Source: M3007 sp044347755 (lineage in GTDB: Bacteria > Bacteroidota > Bacteroidia > Chitinophagales > Saprospiraceae). Taken from it: DNA of 64,000 nucleotides. Position 1 is the first letter of the stretch; the number at the start of each line of letters is the position of its first letter. The notes beneath the pieces are model-generated. The model was not told the DNA's origin. It did not search any database and saw nothing but the letters and a program-made list of their open reading frames with translations. The position numbers and the translations under genes are program-made. The DNA lies in NCBI GenBank assembly GCA_044347755.1, contig JBIKUE010000001.1, positions 62,001-126,000 on the forward strand, given 5' to 3'. This document shows positions 1 to 7,628 of this stretch, in pieces.

Positions 1-235
1 CAAACCCAGGTACTGGCATGAGAAACACAACCAAAAGAAGCAATAACCGGGGTAAATCTTTTAGTTGGGTTGCAGCACTCTGCATTTCCTCTTCAGTTGG
101 CGAGATATTGGTGATGCGAAACTTTCCGCTTCCGTACCGTAAATAGGTATGAACCATTTGGGTGGTTCCAATACCGTCACCGGCAATGGCTTCCATAATT
201 TGCCTGGGTGCCTGAATGAGATTCCGAAGTGCCAT
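1..235 (-). CDS. LETM1-like protein, N-terminal part (runs off the window)
   Basis: An open minus-strand frame starts at an ATG at 235 and runs without a stop through position 1, giving 78 residues. The visible protein has a short N-terminal segment, a soluble stretch (QMVHTYLRYGSGKFRITN, then an acidic SPTEEE segment) and a hydrophobic segment beginning LKDLPRLLLLLVVFLMPVPG. That LPR-hydrophobic-VPG pattern resembles the start of the LETM1-like membrane domain found in small Bacteroidota proteins, but this rests on pattern memory only and most of the gene lies outside. It is the last gene in its direction before the clpB 3' region. It could equally be called a conserved hypothetical membrane protein. 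Confidence 0.5.
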   Translation of the reverse strand, partial: MALRNLIQAPRQIMEAIAGDGIGTTQMVHTYLRYGSGKFRITNISPTEEEMQSAATQLKDLPRLLLLLVVFLMPVPGF

Positions 236-283
236 TGGTGGATGATTATTACAGATGATTACTCCACTGCAATAAATGTACCA

Positions 284-388
284 AGATGAGATATGAGTTA
301 TGGGTTATGAGATATGAATGCCGAACATGCAATGTACCCATATCTCCTAACTCATATCTCATATCTCATATCTCATATCTCATAACTT
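284..388. repeat. 7-nt period repeat, inverted, overlapping the clpB stop
   Basis: The left half (about 284-320) is built from heptamers such as GAGATAT, GAGTTAT and GGGTTAT. The right half (about 340-388) is the inverted form, with CTCATAT repeated four to five times in tandem. The two halves can pair into a long hairpin. The clpB stop codon, read on the minus strand as TTATGA, is the first unit of the array. Related arrays lie at 11224-11297 and 18317-18358. It could also act as a terminator for clpB. Confidence 0.8.
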
Positions 389-3022
389 CTTCTTCGTCAC
401 TTCCTTCCCTTCAATTATTGTTTTCCGGCCAAAGGTTAATCCGGAAGCATCTGCATCAATTAACACCGTATCTCCTTTTTGGTAATCTCCTGCCAGAAGA
501 TGTTTGGCCAGTTCATTGATTAATTCGCGTTGGAGGGCACGCTTGAGCGGGCGGGCACCAAACTGGGGGTCAAACCCTTCTTCAACCAGTTTTTGGGCTG
601 CGTCTTTGGTGATCTCCAGTTTAAATTCCTGCCTGGTAAGCATCTCACGGATGTCTTTCATCAAAATGTCCAGGATTTGTGCCATCTGATTTTTACGAAG
701 TGGGTGGAACACGACTACTTCGTCCAAACGATTCAGAAATTCTGGTCGGAGATTCATTTTTAACGCATCCATCACGTTGGATTTGGCCTTTTCAAATGCC
801 TCTTCTTTGCGCTTTTCATTCAGCTCTTCATAGCCATCAAAAGCGTCCATAATACGGTCGCTTGCCAGATTGGAGGTCATAATGATGATGGTGTTCTTGA
901 AATTAGCTGTCCGACCTTTATTGTCGGTCAACCGCCCGTCATCCAGTACTTGCAGGAGGATATTGAAGGTGTCCGGGTGGGCTTTTTCAATTTCATCCAA
1001 CAGTACGATAGAGTAGGGGCGTCTGCGCACAGCCTCCGTCAACTGACCACCTTCATCATAGCCAACATATCCCGGAGGAGCACCTACCAATCGGGAAACG
1101 CTGTGTTTCTCCTGGTATTCGCTCATATCAATGCGGGTGATGGCTTTTTCATCATCGAATAGGACATCCGCCAGGGCTTTGGCCAATTCCGTTTTGCCTA
1201 CACCAGTTGGTCCGCAAAAGATGAATGATCCAATGGGTTTATCCGGGTCGCTAAGGCCTGCACGACTGCGACGAATGGCGTCTGATACTACCGTTACAGC
1301 CTCATCCTGGCCGATAACTCGCTGGTGCATTTCTGTTTCCAGATGCAGTAAGCGTTCGCGTTCACCCCGCATCATTTTCGCTAATGGAATGCCCGTCCAT
1401 CGTGCCACCACTTCTGCGATGTCATTGGATGTAACAGTTTGGGTGGTCATCCGATTTTCCGGCGCCAGATTTGCGAGCTTTTCTTCTGCTGCGCGCAACA
1501 TCGCTTCACGCGTGGGTATATCGTCGTATTTAATGCGGGAAGCTACCTCAAGATTGCCTTCACGTTCGGCACGCTGATATTGGATTTGAAGTTCCTCCAG
1601 TTTTTGTTTGTTGCTCTGGATGGTTTCTACAATCTCTTTTTCAGAGGTCCATTTTGCGCGCAAATCATCCAGTTTTTCCCGAAGTTCCTGGATTTGCTTG
1701 TTCATGGCTTCCAGTTTCTTCGTGTCGTTTTCCCTCCGAATAGCCTCACGCTCAATCTCCAACTGCCGCATCTGCCGATCCAGTTTGTCTACGTCTTCCG
1801 GAACGGAATCCAGTTCTAGGCGTAATTTGGCACTGGCCTCATCAATCAGGTCAATGGCCTTATCCGGCAATTTTCGCTCTGATATATACCTGTGAGATAG
1901 TTCAGCAGCCGCAATCAGCGCTTCATCCATGATCTGCACCTTGTGATAATTCTCATATTTTTCCCGAATACCACGCAAAATACTGATAGAGTCTTCTATA
2001 CTTGGCTCATCAACGTATACCGACTGGAATCGACGTTCGAGTGCTTTATCGCTTTCAAAATACTTTTGATACTCATCCAGCGTAGTAGCACCTATAGTCC
2101 GGAGTTCACCGCGCGCAAGTGCAGGCTTCAAAATGTTCGCTGCATCCATAGCTCCCTGACCACCGCCAGCTCCTACCAGTGTGTGAATTTCATCAATAAA
2201 CAGGATTACTTCTTCATTGGAATCAATAACCTCTTTAATCACCGCTTTTAGACGCTCTTCAAATTCACCTTTGTACTTGGCGCCGGCAATCAGCGAAGAC
2301 ATGTCCAGGCTAAAAATCTTTTTGCCTGACAAGGTTTCTGGTATATCCTGCTTGACTATACGCCAGGCAATTCCTTCCACAATCGCGGTCTTACCTACAC
2401 CCGGATCACCAATGATGACAGGGTTGTTCTTTTTCCGACGACTCAGAATATGCAACACACGCCGAATTTCTTCGTCGCGGCCAATGACCGGGTCGAGTTT
2501 CCCTGTTTCGGCTTGTTCTGTGAGGTTTACTGCGTATTTTTGAAGGGCATTGTACACATTGTCGGTGGTTTGCTCCGTCACTTTCCGCCCTTTCCGCAAT
2601 TCCTTAACGGCAGTGCTTAATGCATCGTAGGTAGCTCCATTTTCCCGCAATAAACGTGCAGCTTTGTCGCCGCCCTTTACGATACCCAGCAATAACAATT
2701 CAAGGGAAATATATTCATCACCAAAGTCTTTCAGTAATGATTTAGCAGTGGAAATGGCTTTGTTGGCCTCATTGGTGAGATATTGCTTATCGGCTCCCTG
2801 TACTTTGGGTGTTTCCCAAATGAGTTTATCCAGTTGTTCGGTAAAGGCAGGCAGATTAACGCCGGTTTTTTTGAGTAAAAAATCGGTCACAGAATCATCC
2901 ACGTTCAACATGCCTTTAAGCAAATGTCCAGTGTCGACGCTCTGTTGTTCGTAGCCAGCAGCTATTTGTTGTGCCTGCAGAATGGCTTCCTGAGCCTTGA
3001 TGGTGAAATTATCGTAGGTCAT
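380..3022 (-). CDS. clpB: ATP-dependent disaggregase ClpB
   Basis: ClpB is a hexameric cytoplasmic AAA+ chaperone that pulls polypeptides out of aggregates together with DnaK. The 880-residue length fits the family. The N-terminal Clp repeat domain covers about residues 1-145. The first AAA+ module carries the Walker A motif GDPGVGKT at 205-212. The long coiled-coil middle domain typical of ClpB rather than ClpA/ClpC lies at about 400-530 (charged, rich in E, K, R and Q). The second module carries GPTGVGKTE followed by the C-terminal small domain. The ATG at 3022 begins MTYDNFTIKAQEA, the usual Bacteroidota ClpB start. A -7 element at 3132-3139 would give a leader of roughly 105 nt that contains a 9-nt tandem repeat. 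The stop codon lies inside a 7-nt period repeat. Confidence 0.98.
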   Translation of the reverse strand: MTYDNFTIKAQEAILQAQQIAAGYEQQSVDTGHLLKGMLNVDDSVTDFLLKKTGVNLPAFTEQLDKLIWETPKVQGADKQYLTNEANKAISTAKSLLKDFGDEYISLELLLLGIVKGGDKAARLLRENGATYDALSTAVKELRKGRKVTEQTTDNVYNALQKYAVNLTEQAETGKLDPVIGRDEEIRRVLHILSRRKKNNPVIIGDPGVGKTAIVEGIAWRIVKQDIPETLSGKKIFSLDMSSLIAGAKYKGEFEERLKAVIKEVIDSNEEVILFIDEIHTLVGAGGGQGAMDAANILKPALARGELRTIGATTLDEYQKYFESDKALERRFQSVYVDEPSIEDSISILRGIREKYENYHKVQIMDEALIAAAELSHRYISERKLPDKAIDLIDEASAKLRLELDSVPEDVDKLDRQMRQLEIEREAIRRENDTKKLEAMNKQIQELREKLDDLRAKWTSEKEIVETIQSNKQKLEELQIQYQRAEREGNLEVASRIKYDDIPTREAMLRAAEEKLANLAPENRMTTQTVTSNDIAEVVARWTGIPLAKMMRGERERLLHLETEMHQRVIGQDEAVTVVSDAIRRSRAGLSDPDKPIGSFIFCGPTGVGKTELAKALADVLFDDEKAITRIDMSEYQEKHSVSRLVGAPPGYVGYDEGGQLTEAVRRRPYSIVLLDEIEKAHPDTFNILLQVLDDGRLTDNKGRTANFKNTIIIMTSNLASDRIMDAFDGYEELNEKRKEEAFEKAKSNVMDALKMNLRPEFLNRLDEVVVFHPLRKNQMAQILDILMKDIREMLTRQEFKLEITKDAAQKLVEEGFDPQFGARPLKRALQRELINELAKHLLAGDYQKGDTVLIDADASGLTFGRKTIIEGKEVTKKKL

Positions 3023-3023
3023 T

Positions 3024-3118
3024 GAATAGTTTGAGGGGGTTGAGGGGTTTGAAGGGTTTGAATAGTTTGAGGGGTTTATGTAACGAAGGGTTTAGCCGCC
3101 GATGTTTGAAGGGTTTGA
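3024..3118. repeat. 9-nt tandem repeat in the clpB leader
   Basis: On the plus strand the units are GTTTGAGGG, GTTTGAAGG and GTTTGAATA, with a 9-nt period between about 3028 and 3076 and a degenerate copy near 3103-3118. On the minus strand this forms a C/A-rich CTTCAAACC-like leader that ends at the clpB start codon. A spurious reading frame through it is rich in KPFKPL-type low-complexity residues. Confidence 0.75.
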
Positions 3119-3131
3119 GCAAATTCTTTTC

Positions 3132-3139
3132 CAAATTTA
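3132..3139 (-). promoter_or_regulatory. -7 promoter element for clpB
   Basis: The minus strand reads TAAATTTG, a perfect match to the Bacteroidota -7 consensus TAnnTTTG. It lies about 110 nt upstream of the clpB ATG. I see no well-placed -33 TTTG. Confidence 0.45.
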
Positions 3140-3249
3140 ATTGGATGCAAAAATGGCAGAAATTATGGAGGTCGTGACGACAGTTTGTCGGATTGTTTTG
3201 AAAAGAGGTGACGAATTGTCGGTAGGGGTGGCTGGGAAGTGACAATGAC

Positions 3250-3257
3250 TACCTTTG
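3250..3257 (+). promoter_or_regulatory. -7 promoter element for truB (leaderless spacing)
   Basis: TACCTTTG matches TAnnTTTG. Four bases (CGGC) separate it from the truB ATG at 3262, so transcription would start at or next to the A of the ATG. The same 4-nt spacing occurs at batB, dapF and glyA. Confidence 0.6.
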
Positions 3258-3261
3258 CGGC

Positions 3262-4065
3262 ATGATTATTACTCCCGGACAATTATTTCCTGATCCGTTT
3301 CCTAAGGGTGCGGTATTGCTGGTGAACAAACCTTTAGCCTGGACTTCTTTTGATGTGGTGAATAAAGTGCGATATTTTTTATCGAGAAGGGTTGGAAATA
3401 AAAAACTCAAAGTTGGGCATGCAGGCACGTTGGATCCGTTAGCTACGGGTTTGCTAATCATTTGTGCTGGCGATTTCACCAAGCGTATTGATGAGTTTCA
3501 AGCGATGGTCAAAGCATACGAGGGTACTATTGTATTGGGAGCAACTACTCCTTCTTTTGATCTGGAAAAGGCGCCGGATCAGTTTTTTCCAACAGAGCAT
3601 ATTACGCCAGCATTAATGGAACAGGCAAGGACACAATTTATAGGAGACATCGAACAAATACCGCCGGTTTTTTCAGCGGTTAAGGTGGATGGCAGGCGCT
3701 TGTACAAAAATGCACGCACGGGTGAAGAAGTGGAGTTGCCTCAGCGAAAGGTGCACATTGATACGTTTGAACTATTGGGAGAACTTCGGCAGGTGGTTTC
3801 TTCTGGAAAAGAAGCTTATGTTGCCAGTAAAAAAGGCGCTCCGATTATGCTGCATCCTGATTATGCTAAGGGTGTTCAGATAGATTTCAGGGTAGTTTGC
3901 AGCAAAGGCACCTATATACGCGCCTTGGCCAAGGATTTTGGCGAAGCAGTACAGAGCGGAGCCTACCTGAGTCGGTTGGTCAGAACAGGTACCGGCGGGT
4001 TTGATCTAAAGGATGCGTGGGAACTGGAGGATTTAATCCGTTGGATTGGAGAACCTCAGCTATAG
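3262..4065 (+). CDS. truB: tRNA pseudouridine(55) synthase TruB
   Basis: TruB isomerises uridine 55 in the T-loop of tRNAs to pseudouridine. The protein has 267 residues. It carries the diagnostic motif GHAGTLDPLATG, with the catalytic aspartate at residue 58, preceded by the conserved NKPLAWTSFDVV segment at about 22-34. The later conserved segment CSKGTYIRALAKDFG is also present. The ATG at 3262 is fixed by a TACCTTTG -7 box only 4 nt upstream, so the mRNA is probably leaderless. The 3' end overlaps the convergent pspC-like gene by 10 bp. There is no rpsO or rbfA neighbour here. Confidence 0.97.
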   Translation: MIITPGQLFPDPFPKGAVLLVNKPLAWTSFDVVNKVRYFLSRRVGNKKLKVGHAGTLDPLATGLLIICAGDFTKRIDEFQAMVKAYEGTIVLGATTPSFDLEKAPDQFFPTEHITPALMEQARTQFIGDIEQIPPVFSAVKVDGRRLYKNARTGEEVELPQRKVHIDTFELLGELRQVVSSGKEAYVASKKGAPIMLHPDYAKGVQIDFRVVCSKGTYIRALAKDFGEAVQSGAYLSRLVRTGTGGFDLKDAWELEDLIRWIGEPQL

Positions 4066-4277
4066 ATTTCATTATGTCCTTTGCGAATGTACCGTTTTAC
4101 ATTCATCCAAAAGGCAACGAAGAGATAGACAATAAGCGGAGAGCCCATGCCTATAAAAGAGGTGTAAATAAAGTACTTGCGCACTTCAGAAGGCGCCAGA
4201 TGCATGCGTTCGCCGAGATATTGACATACGCCGAATGCGTGCCTTTCAATCAAGTCTTTGAACCAGTTTTGCAACAT
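4056..4277 (-). CDS. PspC domain protein
   Basis: This is a small 73-residue membrane protein of the PspC type. The N-terminal half contains the characteristic FGVCQYLGERMHLAP segment (PspC proteins typically read GVCGGLAEYFGI-like here). It is followed by one hydrophobic segment at about 40-60 (FIGMGSPLIVYLFVAFW) and a basic tail. PspC proteins are linked to the phage-shock envelope-stress response, but in Bacteroidota the role of such stand-alone versions is not settled. The gene overlaps the end of truB tail to tail by 10 bp. A TAnnTTTG element at 4338-4345 lies about 60 nt upstream, supporting independent expression. Confidence 0.75.
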   Translation of the reverse strand: MLQNWFKDLIERHAFGVCQYLGERMHLAPSEVRKYFIYTSFIGMGSPLIVYLFVAFWMNVKRYIRKGHNEIYS

Positions 4278-4337
4278 TGCGTAATTGGATTGAGATTGGG
4301 TAATGAACAGACTACTACCTGAACCAGAAATTTAACG

Positions 4338-4345
4338 CAAAAGTA
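4338..4345 (-). promoter_or_regulatory. -7 promoter element for the PspC gene
   Basis: The minus strand reads TACTTTTG, a full TAnnTTTG match. It lies 60 nt upstream of the PspC ATG at 4277. Confidence 0.5.
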
Positions 4346-4380
4346 GAGGGATTTGTTTAAAAGGATGTAATACTATTTTT

Positions 4381-4531
4381 GAATTATGATGAGGCTGTCT
4401 CAAAAGTCATATTTTTATTTTTACCGCAGAGGCGCAGCGGCGCAGAGAATTTGACAATCAATTATTTACATCTCTGCGTCTCTCCGCCTCTGCGGTAAAA
4501 ATTACTTTTGAGACACCCTTATCATAATTAA
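4381..4531. repeat. Long imperfect palindrome, MITE-like
   Basis: The arms are about 4381-4447 and 4471-4531. They share AATTATGAT, TGTCTCAAAAGT, TTTTACCGCAGAGGCG and CGCAGAGA, with scattered mismatches. The inner part has an 8-nt rhythm (GCAGAGGC, GCAGCGGC, GCAGAGAA). The TGTCTCAAAAGT arm looks like the terminal inverted repeat of some insertion sequences, so this may be a non-autonomous element (MITE). No coding sequence lies inside. The outer edge of the right arm contains the TAA stop of the gene at 4528-6417. It could also act as a two-way terminator. Confidence 0.7.
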
Positions 4532-6417
4532 GGTTGTCCTTTGGCTGTTTCAATCAGTATGCTGAGTTCTTCAGCAAGTCCTTCGTCAGATCCTTCAAAT
4601 CCAATGGTTTTAAATCGGATTTTGCCGTTACGGTCCAGAACAAACTTGGTTGGAATGCCGGATACACCATAAGAGGTTATCACTTTATCTTCATTATCCA
4701 TCAAAACATTAAAGGTATATCCCTTGCTGGCAATAAAGTCAGCTGCATTTTTTGCTTTATCTGCACCTTTTTCCCAGGAGTCAATAAATACAAAAGCTAC
4801 ATCAGGGTCGTTTTTATACTGATTTACGGCCAGTTGCATGCCCGGGAATGAAGCCTTACATGGTCCACACCAGGTAGCCCAAAAGTCCACCACTACAACT
4901 TTTCCGCGCAAGCTCTCCAGGCTTACATTTTTACCTTCCAGGTTCACGAGATTGAAGGGTATAGAAGGCTCATTCATCATGGTTTTTACCAACTCTTTCT
5001 GCTTGTTTGCCTTTGCCTCTTTTTCCAGTCGGGCCAAATAAGCAGTTGCTCCGGCTTCGCCTTTATCTTCTGCAACGTACAGTTTTTTAAACTGCTCTTT
5101 CATTTTAGCGGTGGCATGGCCATGCAGAATAAAACCTTCCAATTTGTATCGAAGCTCAGAAGCTCCGGACGCTTCCAAATAGGAGGTGTAGCGTTCGTTC
5201 ATTTCGGCCTCTTTCCCTTTGGTAATTTCAATCACCTCGGCTTGGAGTGCGGCGGCTGCTTTGGCATCACCGGTTTTATTCAAAATGTAGGCGTAGGTGT
5301 CGCCATACATGCCAAAAGTTTGCTTTCTACGGAATGCCCACTCTTTTTCAGTATCCAGTGCAGCACGTTTTCCTGATGGCATGCCCATTTCTTTTCTTGC
5401 CCATTCCACTGCAAAAGCAGCCATTTTTTTGGCCTCTTCCAGGTTTTCTCCTTTTTCAGCGTATTCCCAGGCAATATTGTTGTAAACACTCGCACGATCT
5501 GCCTCCGGCAACTTGGCGGTCAATTCCTTGAATTTCGTTAGGTTGCCAGCATCGGTAATTTTATTGGCCAGATTGGACCAAAGGTTGATGATCGCTTGTT
5601 TCTCATCCTCATTTTGAGGTGTGAAATCCTTTTCAAAGGACATCAAAAGCGTTTCGGCTTTCACGAGGTCTGGCTCATTTTGAATAGCCCGGCGTTTTTC
5701 CTGTTTAACAAGCGTGCCTTTAGGGAAAGTAGCACGAATTTTATCTTTCAATACTTTGCTGCGGTCAGGTTCATTGTTGCGGTCGTAAAAACGGGTGGCA
5801 GTGAGCCATTCATCTTCCGTTGCTTTGGCGTCAACTTCCACATCAGCCAGCAATCGCATGGCTTCTTCTTTGGCTTCCGGGCCCTTTTTTACAGCCATCA
5901 GGCTGTTGATATAAGGTCCAAAATGTTTTCTTTTAAGTTCCGGTTTGGCAGTAAAAGCCTGGTTCAGAAGCCCCATGGATACAGAGGCTGTTCTATTTAA
6001 TTCCATCAAACCCCCATAATCGCGATAAAGCATAGCTGAGGCTATCAAGCCTTCCGGATCCACCACGCCATCTGCGTTATAAAGTGTTACAAAGTAGCCT
6101 TCACCGCCATTGTTGTCCCAGCGATCGTTGGCATCTCTTACGCCTACCACTGCTGATTTTGCATCGGCTTTTAAAGAAAATACGCCGGCGATTTTTTCTC
6201 CTTCCATTTGAACGGCCGGATTCACCATTTCAACTTTGCCTCCGGCATATTCCATTACAACCATTTCCAAATCAGATACGCCGCGTAGCTTGCTTTTTGA
6301 AAGATCAATTTCTACCCGTACCATTTCGCCGGCTTTAGGCTTTGCAGGTTGGGTGTTGAAGTTTTGGGCTACCAGTATACCGGGCAGCAACAAAAGAAGA
6401 AATAAGAGTTGTTTCAT
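4528..6417 (-). CDS. Secreted thioredoxin-fold protein (TlpA/AhpC-TSA type)
   Basis: The protein has 629 residues and a signal peptide (MKQLLFLLLLLPGILVAQ), so it acts in the periplasm or envelope. The C-terminal domain (about 485-625) is thioredoxin-like. It has WATWCGPCKAS with the redox pair C517/C520, and GIPTKF with the cis-proline at 589. The approximately 480-residue N-terminal part begins with a beta-sandwich-like region and continues as an alpha-rich TPR-like region. This layout is common in Bacteroidota TlpA-like disulfide reductases. Its exact substrate is unknown. It follows the PorP/SprF gene by 55 bp and lacks an obvious promoter, so the two may be co-transcribed. Its TAA stop lies in the edge of a long palindrome. 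Confidence 0.9.
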   Translation of the reverse strand: MKQLLFLLLLLPGILVAQNFNTQPAKPKAGEMVRVEIDLSKSKLRGVSDLEMVVMEYAGGKVEMVNPAVQMEGEKIAGVFSLKADAKSAVVGVRDANDRWDNNGGEGYFVTLYNADGVVDPEGLIASAMLYRDYGGLMELNRTASVSMGLLNQAFTAKPELKRKHFGPYINSLMAVKKGPEAKEEAMRLLADVEVDAKATEDEWLTATRFYDRNNEPDRSKVLKDKIRATFPKGTLVKQEKRRAIQNEPDLVKAETLLMSFEKDFTPQNEDEKQAIINLWSNLANKITDAGNLTKFKELTAKLPEADRASVYNNIAWEYAEKGENLEEAKKMAAFAVEWARKEMGMPSGKRAALDTEKEWAFRRKQTFGMYGDTYAYILNKTGDAKAAAALQAEVIEITKGKEAEMNERYTSYLEASGASELRYKLEGFILHGHATAKMKEQFKKLYVAEDKGEAGATAYLARLEKEAKANKQKELVKTMMNEPSIPFNLVNLEGKNVSLESLRGKVVVVDFWATWCGPCKASFPGMQLAVNQYKNDPDVAFVFIDSWEKGADKAKNAADFIASKGYTFNVLMDNEDKVITSYGVSGIPTKFVLDRNGKIRFKTIGFEGSDEGLAEELSILIETAKGQP

Positions 6418-6472
6418 GGAAAAGTTGTGTTAATTGTCAGTTGCAGTTAAGCAGAGGGTAAAGACACCATTA

Positions 6473-7534
6473 TTAAAAATTAGGGCAAACTACCCTTGAA
6501 CGCTTTTCTCCAGGTTGGAAGTATGTGAGTGAAACCTCAAAAGCGCCCCTGGAATTATTAGCCGTTGCAAGAGAAGAAACTGTGATATCGTAACTAAGTC
6601 CAAGCATCCACCGGTTTAGTTCCAGCATGCCTACAATCGTAACAGCATCCGCCTGCAAGCCCTTATTGAGCTGATTGCCAATGCGCGCCCATGCACCGGC
6701 GCGAAGTGCCAGCTCATTGTAATCGTTGTTGGAGTAACGAAGGTTAAGGCCCAAATCTGTTTCAAAAGCTGGTCCCTGACTCATTACCAATACACCTGGC
6801 AACAAACTTACATGGTCATTTACCGGGAACTGGCCACCGGCATGACCGGTAACGCGGGTGTACAATATTTCATTATCGTCTTCAATCAGAGATATTTTTG
6901 GTTTGTTCAGGTGATGCATGGCCCCGCCCATGTAGAAAAAACCTTCGTTTTCGAATACTGCGTACCATAACAAGCCCGCATTAAAGTCTACGTAAGCTTT
7001 AGATTGGGCATTGGCGTTAGGTTCATTTGAGGAAAGATTGGTGTTGGGGGTTTCTGTTCCGGAGTCGAATTGACGGCTGAACCATAGCCGGCCCCAATCA
7101 ATGGAATTTTGACCAAAACCAAGCTGTGCACCAGCCGACAGGTAGTGATCCGCCTGGCGCCTGCCTCCTGAAAGTTGTTTAAGGAAAGCTCCACCCAGTT
7201 GCACTTTATTTTGGGCAAATCTTGCTGTGCCGGCCTCATCATGCATGGCGCCAATGCCAAATGATGCGTAGTCATCGCCATAGCCTACTTGCAAACGGTG
7301 TTCAAACGCAGCAGCATAGGTTCTGAAAGGAACTGGGGATATAATACTTCCCCACTGATCACGGTAGTTCACGGTGGCCCTCCATTTGCCATTAAATACG
7401 CCATTCAGCGCTGGATTCAGGTTCCATGGTGAGGCATAATATTGCGAAAAACGGGGGTCTTGTGCGTAGGTTTCGCCGGTAAATGCTGCCAGGAACAGGG
7501 CTAAAAAGAGGATCGGTTGGGTTAATTGTTTCAT
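6473..7534 (-). CDS. PorP/SprF family type IX secretion outer-membrane protein
   Basis: The protein has 353 residues and a signal peptide (MKQLTQPILFLALFLAAFTGETYA). The mature protein starts QDPRFSQYYASPWNLNPAL, the hallmark of PorP/SprF proteins, and then shows alternating beta-strand patterns expected for an outer-membrane barrel. Family members work with the T9SS and are often paired with a large surface protein. The pair here is not obvious, because the two T9SS-type substrates lie at 13-15 kb and 52-58 kb and the adjacent gene is thioredoxin-like. A TACATTTG -7 box lies at 7575-7582. The name rests on the N-terminal signature and the barrel pattern. Confidence 0.92.
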   Translation of the reverse strand: MKQLTQPILFLALFLAAFTGETYAQDPRFSQYYASPWNLNPALNGVFNGKWRATVNYRDQWGSIISPVPFRTYAAAFEHRLQVGYGDDYASFGIGAMHDEAGTARFAQNKVQLGGAFLKQLSGGRRQADHYLSAGAQLGFGQNSIDWGRLWFSRQFDSGTETPNTNLSSNEPNANAQSKAYVDFNAGLLWYAVFENEGFFYMGGAMHHLNKPKISLIEDDNEILYTRVTGHAGGQFPVNDHVSLLPGVLVMSQGPAFETDLGLNLRYSNNDYNELALRAGAWARIGNQLNKGLQADAVTIVGMLELNRWMLGLSYDITVSSLATANNSRGAFEVSLTYFQPGEKRSRVVCPNF

Positions 7535-7574
7535 GATTAGTTGAGTCTAAATGGTTACAAATGATTTTCCAGCA

Positions 7575-7582
7575 CAAATGTA
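7575..7582 (-). promoter_or_regulatory. -7 promoter element for the PorP/SprF gene
   Basis: The minus strand reads TACATTTG, a full match to TAnnTTTG, 41 nt upstream of the ATG at 7534. Confidence 0.5.
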
Positions 7583-7628
7583 GCAAACGAAATCCCTACC
7601 TTGTGCCGCTTTTTTGAACAATAACATC

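Noticed and set aside
284..388. Possible CRISPR array from the tandem heptamers
   Set aside because: The units are 7 nt with no spacers, and no cas gene is present in the window.
286..519. 77-codon plus-strand frame at the clpB 3' end
   Set aside because: It is a translation of the 7-nt repeat (MRYEL, SYLISHISYL) continuing antisense into clpB.
3009..3245. 78-codon minus-strand frame upstream of clpB
   Set aside because: Its second half is KPFKPLNPLKLF-type low complexity translated from the 9-nt repeat, and it overlaps the clpB start.
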